Shown here piece after piece: positions 51,112 through 60,672 of a stretch of DNA of 64,000 bases. Position numbers and translations under genes: made by a program. Source of the DNA: Nitratireductor thuwali (lineage in GTDB: Bacteria > Pseudomonadota > Alphaproteobacteria > Rhizobiales > Rhizobiaceae). The stretch lies in the NCBI RefSeq assembly GCF_036621415.1, contig NZ_CP030941.1, positions 1,796,001 through 1,860,000 on the forward strand, read 5' to 3'. Under the pieces are notes generated by a model, which was not told the origin of the DNA, searched no databases, and was given only the letters and a program-made list of their open reading frames with translations. Every line of letters starts with the position of its first letter. Within the stretch, counting starts at the first letter, position 1.

Positions 51112-52377
51112 CTACTCGGCCGCTTCCTTGCTGGCGCCGAACCGGCGTTCGATATACTCGCCGACCATTTTCTCGAATTGGCCGGCGATCTCCGGACCGC
51201 GCAGCGTGGCGGCCTTCTTGCCGTCGATATAGACGGGAGCGGCGGGCATTTCGCCGGTTCCCGGTAGCGAGATGCCAATGTCGGCGTGCTTGGATTCGCC
51301 CGGGCCGTTGACGATGCAGCCCATCACCGCGACCTTGAGTGCTTCGACCCCCGGATAGCGCTCGCGCCAGAGCGGCATGTTGCGGGCGAGGTCAGCCTGG
51401 ATCTTCTGCGCCAGTTCCTGGAAGACGGTGGAAGTCGTGCGCCCGCAGCCGGGGCATGCCGCCACCACCGGCACGAACTGCCGGAAGCCCATGGTCTGCA
51501 AGAGCTCCTGGGCCACCTTCACCTCGCGGGTACGGTCGCCACCGGGCTCAGGCGTCAGCGAAATGCGGATCGTATCGCCGATCCCCTGCTGCAGGAGGAT
51601 GCCCATGGCCGCCGAGGAGGCGACGATGCCCTTGGTGCCCATGCCAGCTTCGGTCAGCCCCAGATGCAGCGCATGGTCCGATCGTTTGGCCAGTTCCGTA
51701 TAGACGGCGATCAGATCCTGCACCTGGCTCACCTTCGCCGACAGGATGATCTTGTCGCGCGTCAGGCCGATCTCCTCCGCCAGCGCCGCCGATAGCAGCG
51801 CCGATTGGACGATGGCCTCGCGCGTCACCTCCTGCGCCGTCATAGGCGATTTGCTGCGCTGGTTCTCGTCCATCAGCCTCGTAAGCAGCTCCTGATCCAG
51901 TGAACCCCAGTTGACGCCGATCCGGACCGGCTTGTCGTAGCGGATCGCCGTTTCGATGATCGCTGCGAACTGTTTGTCCTTCTTGTCGCGAAAACCGACA
52001 TTGCCCGGATTGATGCGGTATTTGGCGAGCGCTTCCGCACAAGCGGGATGATCGGCCAGAAGCTTGTGCCCGATATAGTGGAAATCCCCTACCAGCGGCA
52101 CGTTCACGCCGATCCGCTCCAGCCGTTCCCGGATCTTCGGCACGGCGGCGGCCGCCTCGTCGCGGTCCACGGTGACGCGCACGACCTCGGATCCAGCCCG
52201 GTGCAGGGCCGCCACCTGCGCCACCGTCCTGTCGATGTCAGCGGTGTCCGTATTGGTCATCGACTGCACGACCACCGGCGCATCGCCGCCGACGAGAACG
52301 CCATCCACGTCCACGGCAACCGACGCGCGACGGGGAAATACGGCGGAGATATATTCAGGCTGGCAATTGCCGGACAT
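51112..52377 (-). CDS. ispG: 4-hydroxy-3-methylbut-2-en-1-yl diphosphate synthase (flavodoxin)
   Basis: Iron-sulfur enzyme of the MEP isoprenoid pathway (GcpE). 421 residues. TIM-barrel features [39 protein letters not shown] and [15 protein letters not shown]; the 4Fe-4S ligands are in [14 protein letters not shown] (CPxC) and [19 protein letters not shown]. The length is normal for the bacterial long form. It is the downstream neighbour of the GDPD gene, opposite strand. Confidence 0.96.
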   Translation of the reverse strand: MSGNCQPEYISAVFPRRASVAVDVDGVLVGGDAPVVVQSMTNTDTADIDRTVAQVAALHRAGSEVVRVTVDRDEAAAAVPKIRERLERIGVNVPLVGDFHYIGHKLLADHPACAEALAKYRINPGNVGFRDKKDKQFAAIIETAIRYDKPVRIGVNWGSLDQELLTRLMDENQRSKSPMTAQEVTREAIVQSALLSAALAEEIGLTRDKIILSAKVSQVQDLIAVYTELAKRSDHALHLGLTEAGMGTKGIVASSAAMGILLQQGIGDTIRISLTPEPGGDRTREVKVAQELLQTMGFRQFVPVVAACPGCGRTTSTVFQELAQKIQADLARNMPLWRERYPGVEALKVAVMGCIVNGPGESKHADIGISLPGTGEMPAAPVYIDGKKAATLRGPEIAGQFEKMVGEYIERRFGASKEAAE

Positions 52378-52470
52378 GGGAGCGGTCCCAAGGGTCGAAC
52401 GGTTACGGCCTTTCAGGTGGCGGACAAGCGCTCGAATGTCAATGGCGTGGCCGGCGGTGGCCGCTGCCGG

Positions 52471-53241
52471 TCACTTCAACCGCAGGAAGTCGTTCCGCAT
52501 TTCCGCTTCGCAGGCTTCCATATAACGCCAGGCGCTCAGCATGTGCCTGTACATGATGGACCGCACGCTTTCGCTGTCCCCGGCCCTCAGCGCCGCAAGC
52601 AGCCGCGTCTGGTACGACAGCCCCGTCTCGCGCAACTCCGGGTTCGGCTTGTCGTAGATGCGCTTGCACACGGTAAGGCTGCGCAGCAGGTTCTGCAGAA
52701 AGCCGCACATGAAGCCCAGCACCGGGTTGGGGCTTGTCTGAGCGAGCACGCCATGGAAATCGAGCTCCGCCATGCGCTGCTGATATTCCTCGCCCACCGT
52801 CTCGGCAGGATGGTCGTAGACCCGCATCGTCTCTTCCAGCCGGGCATAATGTGCCTCGTCCACGTGCCCGACCAGGCTTGCCGCCAGCTCCGGCTCAAGC
52901 TGGCAGCGCACGGCGTAGATGTCGGCTATGGAAGGCTGGCGGAAGAAGAAATAGTTGGCCAGAAGCTCCATCGCCTGGCGCTCGCCCAGCGCCGACACGA
53001 AGATGCCGCCGCCCGGCCCCGTGCGTGTGGTCACCAGCCCTTGCGCTTCGAGCGAGCGCAGCGCTTCGCGCATCGTGCCCTTGGAAGCCCGGAAGCGCTC
53101 GATCAGCGCCTTTTCCTGCGGCAAACGGTCGCCGGGGCGCAGATTGTGCTCGACGATCCAGTCCTTGATCTCTTCGCAGATGATAGCCGGCCGTTTCGGA
53201 CCCCGTGGCGGGCGCGGCCGGCGCGTGGAAGTCTCGCTCAC
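52471..53241 (-). CDS. GntR/FadR-family regulator (FCD domain)
   Basis: 256 residues. The winged helix has PAIICEEIKDWIVEHNLRPGDRLPQEKALIERFRASKGTMREALRSLEAQGLV, and the C-terminal FCD domain carries conserved Asp/Arg/His in the positions usual for metal or ligand binding. It overlaps the upstream ATPase gene by four bases (ATGA), so it is the last gene of the peptide-transporter operon. It most likely regulates that operon and the divergent amidohydrolase through the palindrome at 58870-58885. Confidence 0.9.
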   Translation of the reverse strand: MSETSTRRPRPPRGPKRPAIICEEIKDWIVEHNLRPGDRLPQEKALIERFRASKGTMREALRSLEAQGLVTTRTGPGGGIFVSALGERQAMELLANYFFFRQPSIADIYAVRCQLEPELAASLVGHVDEAHYARLEETMRVYDHPAETVGEEYQQRMAELDFHGVLAQTSPNPVLGFMCGFLQNLLRSLTVCKRIYDKPNPELRETGLSYQTRLLAALRAGDSESVRSIMYRHMLSAWRYMEACEAEMRNDFLRLK

Positions 53242-54233
53242 GCAGCGCCCTCCACGACCGGTACCCCCAGCGGGTGAAAGCAGGCGGCCAGCCGTCCGTC
53301 CGAGCCCGTTTTCTCCAGCGGCGGGCGTGTCGCACGGCAGTCGTCCTGCGCGCGGGGACAGCGCGGCGCGAAGGAGCAGCCAGGCGGCGGGTTGTATGGG
53401 TCAGGCAGTTCGGCCAGCCCGTCCTCGCCCTGCAGCCTCTTCTTGCCCGGCACCGGCGCGGAATTGAACAGCAGCCGCGTGTATGGATGCCGCGGACGGG
53501 AAAAAAGCCCCGCTGACGCACCTTCCTCGACGATACGCCCGAAATACATCACCGCCACCCGGTCCGACACGCTCTCCACGACCGACAGATCATGGCTGAT
53601 GAAGACATAGGTGAGCCCGAACCGGTCCTTGAGATCGTCGAGCAGGTTGAGCACCTGCGCCTGCACGGAGACGTCGAGGGCGGAGACCGGCTCGTCCAGA
53701 ACCAGTATCTCCGGCTCCGCCGCGAGCGCCCGGGCGATGCCGATGCGCTGGGCCTGCCCGCCGGAAAACTCATGCGGATAGCGGTCGAGGAATTCGGCGC
53801 GCAGGGAGACGGCGTCCATCAGTTCGTCGAGCCGGCTGCGACGCCCGGCCGAATCCAGCCCCAGCAGATGGATCATCGGCGCCTCGAGGATCTTGCGGAT
53901 CGTCTTGCGCGGATTGAGCGAGGACACAGGATCCTGAAAGACATACTGGATGATGCGGGCAAGCCCCCGTGAATCGCCCTTCGCCAGCGCCGTCACATCG
54001 TCGCCCCCCATGACGATGGAGCCCTTCGTGGGTGCGTCGAGGCCGACCAACATGCGCGCCAGCGTCGACTTGCCGCAGCCCGATTCACCGACAATGCCCA
54101 GCGTCTCGCCCCTTTCCAGCCGCAGGTCCACCCCCTGTACGGCATGCACCGCCGGCTTTGGCTTGCCGAACAAGGTCCGCCCGCCTCCGAAGACGCGCGT
54201 AAGGCCAGCCGTTTCGAGAATGGGCGTGTTCAT
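53238..54233 (-). CDS. oligopeptide/dipeptide ABC transporter ATP-binding protein (DppF/OppF-like)
   Basis: 331 residues: Walker [19 protein letters not shown]-loop [16 protein letters not shown], signature [18 protein letters not shown], Walker [15 protein letters not shown] and the C-terminal oligopeptide-type extension with [15 protein letters not shown], whose cysteines are typical of DppD/F proteins. It overlaps the fusion gene upstream and gntR downstream by four bases each. Confidence 0.95.
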   Translation of the reverse strand: MNTPILETAGLTRVFGGGRTLFGKPKPAVHAVQGVDLRLERGETLGIVGESGCGKSTLARMLVGLDAPTKGSIVMGGDDVTALAKGDSRGLARIIQYVFQDPVSSLNPRKTIRKILEAPMIHLLGLDSAGRRSRLDELMDAVSLRAEFLDRYPHEFSGGQAQRIGIARALAAEPEILVLDEPVSALDVSVQAQVLNLLDDLKDRFGLTYVFISHDLSVVESVSDRVAVMYFGRIVEEGASAGLFSRPRHPYTRLLFNSAPVPGKKRLQGEDGLAELPDPYNPPPGCSFAPRCPRAQDDCRATRPPLEKTGSDGRLAACFHPLGVPVVEGAA

Positions 54234-56167
54234 TGCGCGGCCTCCTCCCGCCCTGCCGTGAGCGGCTTGATGCAGCGTACCGCGCGGCCAGGACTAAGAT
54301 TATCGAGCGCTATGTCGCCCTTTCGGCAGGCGGCTTCGGCATGGGGGCAGCGATCGGCAAAGGCACAGCCTTCCGGCAGGCGGTTGACGGCGGGCGGAAG
54401 GCCGGCGATCGCGTCGAGCCGCCGTTCCGGCTCGCCCAGCACCGGCACGCAGTCGATCAGCTTGCGCGTGTAGGGATGGGCGGGCGAGAAAAGCACCTCG
54501 TCGGTCGGGCCCGTCTCGACGATGCGCCCGGCATACATCACCGCCACCCGGTCCGAGATTTCCGACACCACGCCGAAATCATGGGTGATGAACAGCAGCG
54601 CCGACCCTTTCTCGTCCTGCAGCGCCGCCATCAGCTTGAGTATCTGCGCCTGCACCGTCACGTCGAGCGCCGTGGTCGGCTCGTCGGCAATCAGGATTTC
54701 CGCGTCATTGGCGAGCGCCATGGCGATGGAGATGCGCTGTCGCATGCCGCCCGAAAGCTGGTGCGGGTAGGAATGCGCGCGCTCCGCCGCGTTGGGGATG
54801 CGCACGAGCGAAAGCAGCTCCACCGCCTTCTTCCATGCCTTGCGATAGGAAAGCGGCTGGTGGGCGCGGATCGCCTCGGTGATCTGGTCGCCGACCGAAA
54901 ACAGCGGGTGCAGCGTCGACAGCGGATCCTGGAAAACATAGGCGAACGCCCCGCCGCGTAGCCGCCTGAGCTCGGCTTCCGAAGCTTCCAGCAGATCCTT
55001 TCCCTCATGGATCACCCGCCCGCCCGCGATCCGCCCCGGCGGCGTCGGCACCAGGCCCAGCAGCGACATGGCAGTGACCGACTTGCCCGATCCCGATTCT
55101 CCGACAAGGCCGAGACATTCATGCTTGTTGAGCTGGAAACTGACGCCGCCCACCGCCTTGTAGACCTCGCCGCCGACATGAAACTGGGTCTTGAGATCAC
55201 GCACGTCGAGCGCGGCATCGGTCTCTCTTGGCATCTCCGGCACGCTCTCTCGCCTGACGGCGGTCGCCGCCGACGGCCTGCTGAGCGCGCCCGACTTCAA
55301 ACGCGGGTCGAGCACGTCGCGGATGCCGTCGCCCAGAAGGTTGATGCTCATGACCAGCGCAAAGATCATCAGGCCCGGCACGATCGAGACGTGCGGCGCG
55401 TTGAACAGAACCTTACGGCCCTCGCCCAGCATGGACCCAAGGTCGGCCTGCGGCGGCTGCGCTCCAAGGCCCAGGAAGCTCAATCCCGCCGTCTCCAGGA
55501 TCATCCAGCCGACGGTTGTCGACATGGTGATGACGATCACCGGCAGGACGTTGGGCAGTACCTCGGAAAGCAGGATGCGGATATGCCCCTTGCCCGAAAG
55601 CTTGGCCGCATCCACGAATTCCCGCCGCGCCAGCGATAGCGTGACGCCGCGAATATTGCGCGCGAAGAACGGGATGTTGACCACCGCGATCGCGTAGAGC
55701 GCGTTCAAGAGGCCCGGTCCCAGAACCGCGACGATAGCCAAGGCCAGGAGGATGTAGGGAAAGGCCATCAGCATATCGATGCCGCGCATCATGATGTTGT
55801 CCGTGCGCCCGCCGGCATAGCCGGCGATCAGGCCGATGGCCGAGCCGAAGATCGCCGCCACGATGGTGGCCGAAAGCCCGACTGCTATGGAAACCCGCGT
55901 TCCCCACAGGAGTCGGGAGAAGAGATCGCGGCCGAGCTGGTCCGTTCCTAGCAGATGCCCCTCCGTCATCGGCCGCAAGAGCCGATCGGCGGGATCGGTG
56001 ATGTCTGGCGACGGCAGGGGTAGCCACGGCGTGATGAGCGCCAGCCCGGCGATAATGACGAGCAGCACCAGCCCGAACGCGGAAAGCCGGTTGGCTACCA
56101 GAAGCTGGAGAAAACTCGGTCGCCCGCGCCGGGCCGGCGGTTTCGCCGCATCGACAGCCACGCTCAT
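54230..56167 (-). CDS. fused dipeptide ABC permease (DppC-like) and ATPase (DppD-like)
   Basis: 645 residues. Residues about 1-300 are a DppC-type permease with N-terminal tail [19 protein letters not shown], five or six spans, and the EAA loop ([24 protein letters not shown]). A short linker (about 300-325) joins it to a DppD-type ATPase: [47 protein letters not shown], and the C-terminal [14 protein letters not shown]. Permease and ATPase are normally separate genes; the frame is continuous and both halves are complete. The ATG at 56165-56167 overlaps the dppB stop (ATGA). Confidence 0.93.
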   Translation of the reverse strand: MSVAVDAAKPPARRGRPSFLQLLVANRLSAFGLVLLVIIAGLALITPWLPLPSPDITDPADRLLRPMTEGHLLGTDQLGRDLFSRLLWGTRVSIAVGLSATIVAAIFGSAIGLIAGYAGGRTDNIMMRGIDMLMAFPYILLALAIVAVLGPGLLNALYAIAVVNIPFFARNIRGVTLSLARREFVDAAKLSGKGHIRILLSEVLPNVLPVIVITMSTTVGWMILETAGLSFLGLGAQPPQADLGSMLGEGRKVLFNAPHVSIVPGLMIFALVMSINLLGDGIRDVLDPRLKSGALSRPSAATAVRRESVPEMPRETDAALDVRDLKTQFHVGGEVYKAVGGVSFQLNKHECLGLVGESGSGKSVTAMSLLGLVPTPPGRIAGGRVIHEGKDLLEASEAELRRLRGGAFAYVFQDPLSTLHPLFSVGDQITEAIRAHQPLSYRKAWKKAVELLSLVRIPNAAERAHSYPHQLSGGMRQRISIAMALANDAEILIADEPTTALDVTVQAQILKLMAALQDEKGSALLFITHDFGVVSEISDRVAVMYAGRIVETGPTDEVLFSPAHPYTRKLIDCVPVLGEPERRLDAIAGLPPAVNRLPEGCAFADRCPHAEAACRKGDIALDNLSPGRAVRCIKPLTAGREEAAQ

Positions 56168-57114
56168 GTCTTCAGCCTCGGGTCTAGGAAGTGCTGCGCC
56201 AGATCCGCCAGCAGGTTGAACAGAACATAGCTCGCCGCCACCACCAGCACGCCGCCCTGCACAAGAAGCAGGTCGCGCGTGGAAATCGCCTGCACCAGCA
56301 TGCGGCCGATGCCCGGCCACTGGAACACAGTCTCGATATACACCGCCCCGCCCAGCACGAAGCCCGCCTGGATGCCGATGACGGGGATGACGGAGACGAG
56401 CGCGGCCTTGAAGGCATGGCGGTAGATGACACGGCGCTCCGTCAGGCCTTTGGCGCGGGCGGTGCGGATATAGTCCTGGCGCAGCACTTCCAGCATGGCC
56501 GCGCGGGTGAGCCTGGCGATCACGCCGGTCGCCACCACGGCCAGCGTCACGGCGGGCAGGATGAGATGCGCCAGTAGATCGAGCGGCCCGCCACCACCAT
56601 AGATGGCGAACATGCCCGAGGGCGGCAGCCATCGCAGGTTGACGGCGAAAACCAGGATCAGGATCAGGCCAAGCCAGAAGGAAGGCATGGAGATGCCGAT
56701 CAGCACGAAGAAGGTCACGATCCGGTCCGTCCAGCCGAACTGGCGCACCGCCGAGACGATGCCTGCCAGAAGGCCGAAGACCGTGCACAGAAGAAGCGCC
56801 GCTCCCGCCAGCACCAGCGTCGCGTTGAAGCGCTCCAGCACCTCGTCGAGAACCGGCCGGTTGAGCGAATAGGAGCGGCCGAGATCGCCCTGCAGAAGAT
56901 TGCCGAGCCAGATGAAATACTGCTCGGGCAGGGAGCGGTCGAGACCGAGCTGCTGGTTGATCCGCGCTACGTTTTCAGGTGTGGCATACGCTCCGAGGAT
57001 GGCCGTCGCCGCATCGCCGGGGATCATCGCCATGATCAGAAAAACGATGACGGTGAGGCCGAACAACACCGGCACGACCATCGCCAGGCGCTTGAGAAAA
57101 TAGACGAGCATCAC
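56164..57114 (-). CDS. oligopeptide/dipeptide ABC transporter permease (DppB-like)
   Basis: 316 residues with six membrane spans. It starts MMLVYFLKRLAMVVPVLFGLTVIVFLIM, has the family's LGLDRSLPEQYFIWLGNLLQGDLGRSYSLNRPV, and the EAA loop VLRQDYIRTARAKGLTERRVIYRHAFKAALVSVIPVIG. It pairs with the permease half of the downstream fusion. It overlaps that gene by four bases. A repeat lies in the 127-bp space to the binding-protein gene. Confidence 0.95.
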   Translation of the reverse strand: MMLVYFLKRLAMVVPVLFGLTVIVFLIMAMIPGDAATAILGAYATPENVARINQQLGLDRSLPEQYFIWLGNLLQGDLGRSYSLNRPVLDEVLERFNATLVLAGAALLLCTVFGLLAGIVSAVRQFGWTDRIVTFFVLIGISMPSFWLGLILILVFAVNLRWLPPSGMFAIYGGGGPLDLLAHLILPAVTLAVVATGVIARLTRAAMLEVLRQDYIRTARAKGLTERRVIYRHAFKAALVSVIPVIGIQAGFVLGGAVYIETVFQWPGIGRMLVQAISTRDLLLVQGGVLVVAASYVLFNLLADLAQHFLDPRLKT

Positions 57115-57148
57115 GCTGGCCCGCGAATGTAACGCCGGCCGGCCTTAT

Positions 57149-57212
57149 CCCCCTCCGTCATGACGGCCAATCTCCCCCCTTGAGAGGGAGATGCCCGGCA
57201 GGGCGGAGGGGG
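57149..57212. repeat. Rhizobiales-type palindromic intergenic repeat
   Basis: Outer arms ccccctccg (57149-57157) and cggaggggg (57204-57212), inner arms atctccc (57170-57176) and gggagat (57186-57192). The motif (CCCCCTCCGTC ... AGATGCCCGGCAGGGCGGAGGGGG type) is one I recall as dispersed in many Rhizobiales genomes. It lies between the binding-protein and permease genes and could shape relative expression. Family assignment from memory. Confidence 0.65.
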
Positions 57213-57241
57213 TTGACAGCGCTGATCATGGAAAGCGGAAC

Positions 57242-58822
57242 CTACTGCTTAGCCACGTCCTTGAGCAGCAGGAAGAATGACGGCTGAAGCTCGAAATTCT
57301 CCACCTGCGCTGTCGTCACCGCATTCTGTTTCCAGTTTGCGATGAACGCCCACGGCGCATCCTCATGCACGATCTCCTGCATCTGCTTGTAGAGCTCCGC
57401 CCGCTCTTCCTGTTCGGTCGAACGGCGCGCTTGCTCCAGAATCGTGTCCACTTCCCGATTGGAGTAGTAGCCCGAGTTGAAACCGCCCTCATCCGGAAAG
57501 GCCTCGGTGCGCAGCGTCAGATAGGGCAGCGTGTCCGGATCGTTGGTCATCCATGCCATCTCGGCCATGTCGGCCTTGCCTTCCAAGCCGGGATTCACTT
57601 GGCTGAGGAAAGTGTTCCACTCATACGTCTCGATGGTCACGTTCATGCCGACCTCGGCCAGATCCGCCTGGATGGCCGTGCCCATGGCAACCGGGTCGAG
57701 CATGCCGGAACCGCCTTCGGTGACGTAGAAGATCACTTCCTCACCGTCATAGCCTGCTTCCTGAAGCAGCTCGCGCGCCCTGTCGGGATCGTGCGGATAC
57801 GGCTCCAGCTCTTCATTGTAGGCCCAGGCGAACGCCGGCGGCGTCGGTCCGGCGGCAACCTCCGCCGTGCCCTGCAGCACGTTCTCCACCAGGGCCTGCT
57901 TGTCGATGGCGTAATTGACGGCCTGGCGCGCGGCCTTCTCGTCGAAGGGCGGTTCCTTCATGTTGAGGATGAGGAACCACAGATGAGGCCCCGCCTGCTC
58001 GTAGACCACGAAGTTCGGATTGTCGGCAAACTGGCCGAGATTGTCCGGCGGCACCTCCACCATCAGGTCGATGCCGCCGGAAAGCATTTCGGCAACGCGC
58101 GTATTGGCGTCGGTGATGGGCCGGAAGACAACGGCCTCCAGCGAAGGCGCGCCATCCCAATAGTCCTCGTTGCGGGTCACCACCACCTTCGCGTTGCTTT
58201 CCCACTCGGCGAATTTGAACGGGCCGGTGCCGGAGGGATTGCGGCCGAAATCGGATCCGTGCTCCTTCACCGCCGCCGGCGAGACGATCAGCCCGGTCGG
58301 ATAGGCAAGGTTGGAAAGGAAGGGCGCATAGGGCTCGCTCAGCTTGAATTCGACCGTCAGATCATCGACGGCCGTCACCTCGTCCACCGTCGAGAAGAAG
58401 AAGGCCAACGGGAACGGGCCCGTGTCATGCTCCGGGTGCTCCTCATCCAGCATGCGGTCGAAATTGTACTTCACGGCCTCCGCATTGAGGGGAGTACCGT
58501 CGTGAAAGCTGACGCCCTCGCGCAGCTTAAAGGTGTAGGTGGTCCCGTCTTCCGAGACATCCCAGCTTTCCGCCAGCGCCGGCTCCACCTCCAGGGTACC
58601 GTCCCTGTAGCGTACGAGCCCGTCATAGACGTTCATGAGAATACGGAAATCGTTGACGGCGGTCACCGCATGCGGGTCGAGCGACTTTGGCTCGGCGATC
58701 TGTCCGACGATGAGCACGTTCGGCGGCGTCTGTGCCTGCGCCGGCTGCATGCCGAACGCGGCAAACCCCGCCATGGCCAGTCCTGCAAGCGCGCTTTTCA
58801 GCACGCGGCTTATCCCTGTCAT
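57242..58822 (-). CDS. ABC transporter substrate-binding protein, family 5 (peptide/oligopeptide type)
   Basis: 526 residues with a Sec signal peptide (LKSALAGLAMAGFAAFGMQPAQAQ). Family 5 features are EPKSLDPHAVTAVNDFRILMNVYDGLVRYRDGTLEVEPALAESWDVSEDGTTYTFKLREGVSFHDGTPLNAEAV and, further on, NPSGTGPFKFAEWE. Such proteins bind peptides, nickel, glutathione or related compounds; the ligand here is unknown. First gene of the transporter operon, with the 16-bp palindrome in its upstream region. Confidence 0.94.
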   Translation of the reverse strand: MTGISRVLKSALAGLAMAGFAAFGMQPAQAQTPPNVLIVGQIAEPKSLDPHAVTAVNDFRILMNVYDGLVRYRDGTLEVEPALAESWDVSEDGTTYTFKLREGVSFHDGTPLNAEAVKYNFDRMLDEEHPEHDTGPFPLAFFFSTVDEVTAVDDLTVEFKLSEPYAPFLSNLAYPTGLIVSPAAVKEHGSDFGRNPSGTGPFKFAEWESNAKVVVTRNEDYWDGAPSLEAVVFRPITDANTRVAEMLSGGIDLMVEVPPDNLGQFADNPNFVVYEQAGPHLWFLILNMKEPPFDEKAARQAVNYAIDKQALVENVLQGTAEVAAGPTPPAFAWAYNEELEPYPHDPDRARELLQEAGYDGEEVIFYVTEGGSGMLDPVAMGTAIQADLAEVGMNVTIETYEWNTFLSQVNPGLEGKADMAEMAWMTNDPDTLPYLTLRTEAFPDEGGFNSGYYSNREVDTILEQARRSTEQEERAELYKQMQEIVHEDAPWAFIANWKQNAVTTAQVENFELQPSFFLLLKDVAKQ

Positions 58823-58869
58823 GACACCCTCTCGGTTTCGCGTTTGTTGATACTACTGTTGCTAGCGTA

Positions 58870-58885
58870 ATTTATCATGATAAAT
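58870..58885. promoter_or_regulatory. 16-bp perfect palindrome in the divergent SBP/amidohydrolase promoter region
   Basis: ATTTATCATGATAAAT reads the same on both strands. It lies in the 135-bp gap between the binding-protein start (58822) and the amidohydrolase start (58958). Its AT-rich dyad form suits a dimeric regulator such as the operon's own GntR/FadR protein. Which gene it controls is inferred. Confidence 0.6.
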
Positions 58886-58957
58886 ACGCAAGCATGAATT
58901 TCACCGCCGACACCCACAGCAACGCGCTCCCGGCGACCGGCCCCTTGAGATCGGGCA

Positions 58958-60199
58958 ATGCCTGATGGCCTGCGCATAGACCTTGCCCGCCTTCGAGCCG
59001 ACCTCGAAGCGCTGGGTAGGATCGGCCGGAATCCCGATACCGGCGGTCTCGACCGCGTCAGCTTCTCCGACGCCGACATGGAAGGCCGGCGCCATGTGCA
59101 GGGTCTGATGGAAGAGGCCGGACTGGAAACCTCGATGGACGGCGCCGGCAATCTTTCCGGCCGGTGGAATGTAGGCAAGGGCCCCGTCGTCATGCTCGGC
59201 TCGCATCTCGACACCGTGCCTGACGGTGGAATGCTGGACGGCGCCCTTGGCGTGCTGGCCGCGTTGGAGGCCGTTCGCACCATGAAGGAGGCCGGCCTTG
59301 CGCCGGCCTGCCCGATCGAAGTCATCGCCACTTCTGAGGAGGAGGGCCGCTTCGGCGGCATGTTCGGCGCGCAGGCGCTGGCCGGAACGGTGACCCCGGA
59401 ATGGCTGGAGACCGCCCGGGACGACGGCGGGACGAGGCTCGCGGATGCCATGCGCGCGCAGGGCATGGACCCGCGGAAGGCGCTGGACGCCAAGAGGCCA
59501 GAAGGCTCCATCGCCGCCTTCCTCGAACTTCATATCGAGCAGGGGCCCGTCCTGGAGCAAACCGGAAAGCCGGCTGGCATCGTCACCGGCATTTCTGGCG
59601 TGTTCAACTGGACGATCCGGCTGACCGGCGAAGCCAATCATTCCGGCACGACGCCGATGGACATGCGCCGCGATGCCTTTCAGGGCTTGGCCGATTTCGC
59701 CCGGCAGATACCCGAACTGATCGCCGAAAGCGGCAGCAATGTCAGCCGGTTGACGATAGGCAAGGTCTCCCTGGAGCCGGATTTTCCCCATACGGTGCCG
59801 GGCCGGGCCGAATTCACCCTCGTTGCCCGCGATATAGACGAAGCGGTCATGCAGGCGCTCGCCGACGGCGCCCGCCGGCGCATCGCCGAGGTGGCCGCAC
59901 GCCACCGGCTCGACCATGAAATAGTGGAAACGAGCTGGCTCCCCCCATTCCCCTGTGACGGCTCCGTCATCGCGACACTCCAGGCAGCGGCACGCTCGCT
60001 CGGGCTCGACGCGCCGCTGATGCCATCGGGCGCCGGCCACGACACGCAGGTGCTCGGCGCGATAGCGCCGGCCGGGCTGATCTTCGTGCCGTCGGTTGCC
60101 GGCATCAGCCACGCGCCCGGCGAATTTACCGAGTGGAAGGACATCGAAGCGGGAGCGAACCTCATGCTCCACGGGGCGATGCGCCTGGCCGGCCTGTAG
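58958..60199 (+). CDS. M20-family amidohydrolase (N-carbamoyl-amino acid hydrolase / hydantoinase type)
   Basis: 413 residues. Metal-site motifs: GSHLDTVPDGGMLDGALGVLAALE (His and Asp), TSEEEGRFGG (Glu pair), ELHIEQGPVLE (His) and, near the end, SGAGHDTQVL plus SHAPGEFT. These match the amidase/hydantoinase/carbamoylase (AllC, N-carbamoyl-L-amino acid hydrolase, ureidoglycolate type) branch. The substrate is not decidable. Divergent from the peptide transporter and GntR operon, so hydrolysis of an imported N-substituted amino acid is the likely task. The start ATG has only a weak upstream ribosome site. Confidence 0.93.
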   Translation: MPDGLRIDLARLRADLEALGRIGRNPDTGGLDRVSFSDADMEGRRHVQGLMEEAGLETSMDGAGNLSGRWNVGKGPVVMLGSHLDTVPDGGMLDGALGVLAALEAVRTMKEAGLAPACPIEVIATSEEEGRFGGMFGAQALAGTVTPEWLETARDDGGTRLADAMRAQGMDPRKALDAKRPEGSIAAFLELHIEQGPVLEQTGKPAGIVTGISGVFNWTIRLTGEANHSGTTPMDMRRDAFQGLADFARQIPELIAESGSNVSRLTIGKVSLEPDFPHTVPGRAEFTLVARDIDEAVMQALADGARRRIAEVAARHRLDHEIVETSWLPPFPCDGSVIATLQAAARSLGLDAPLMPSGAGHDTQVLGAIAPAGLIFVPSVAGISHAPGEFTEWKDIEAGANLMLHGAMRLAGL

Positions 60200-60295
60200 G
60201 ACGCCCGCCGTCCCTCCATCTTCTCAAATCATGGAACCGCGATGCCGTGAAGCCGTTGCAGTGTCGAGTTCGTTCGACCATGAAGGGGTATATCA

Positions 60296-60604
60296 ATGTT
60301 CAGACATCAGGACGGAACCGCCGACGATCTTCGCGACCAGCTCAACAGCTTGCGCGACGAGATGACGGATCTTCGCAAACAGGTTTCGCGGCAGAGTGCC
60401 GGCGCGTACCGGGAGACCCGCCACAAGAGCGCGGAAATCGGCGACATGATACGCGACTATTTCGAGGCTGCCATGCCCGAGCTGCGCCGCAGCGCCAACC
60501 AGATCGGGCGTACAGCGCGCCAGCATCCGAGCGCCAGCGCCGGAGCTGCCTTGGCCGGATTGGCGGTCCTCGGTCTGGCGGCGGCTCTGTTGATGCGCCG
60601 ATAG
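60296..60604 (+). CDS. DUF883/ElaB-like small membrane protein
   Basis: 102 residues. A charged helical N-terminal part (RDQLNSLRDEMTDLRKQVSRQ) is followed by SANQIGRTARQHPSASAG and one C-terminal membrane span (AALAGLAVLGLAAALLMRR). This resembles DUF883 proteins such as ElaB and YqjD, which can tether ribosomes at the membrane in E. coli; here the function is not known. It stands alone between the amidohydrolase and bdhA. Confidence 0.75.
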   Translation: MFRHQDGTADDLRDQLNSLRDEMTDLRKQVSRQSAGAYRETRHKSAEIGDMIRDYFEAAMPELRRSANQIGRTARQHPSASAGAALAGLAVLGLAAALLMRR

Positions 60605-60672
60605 ACGCCGCCGCTTGGCATCTCATGCTGCAATGCAATAAGCTCCCGCCATAGCCAACCGGGAGAGCGCAT

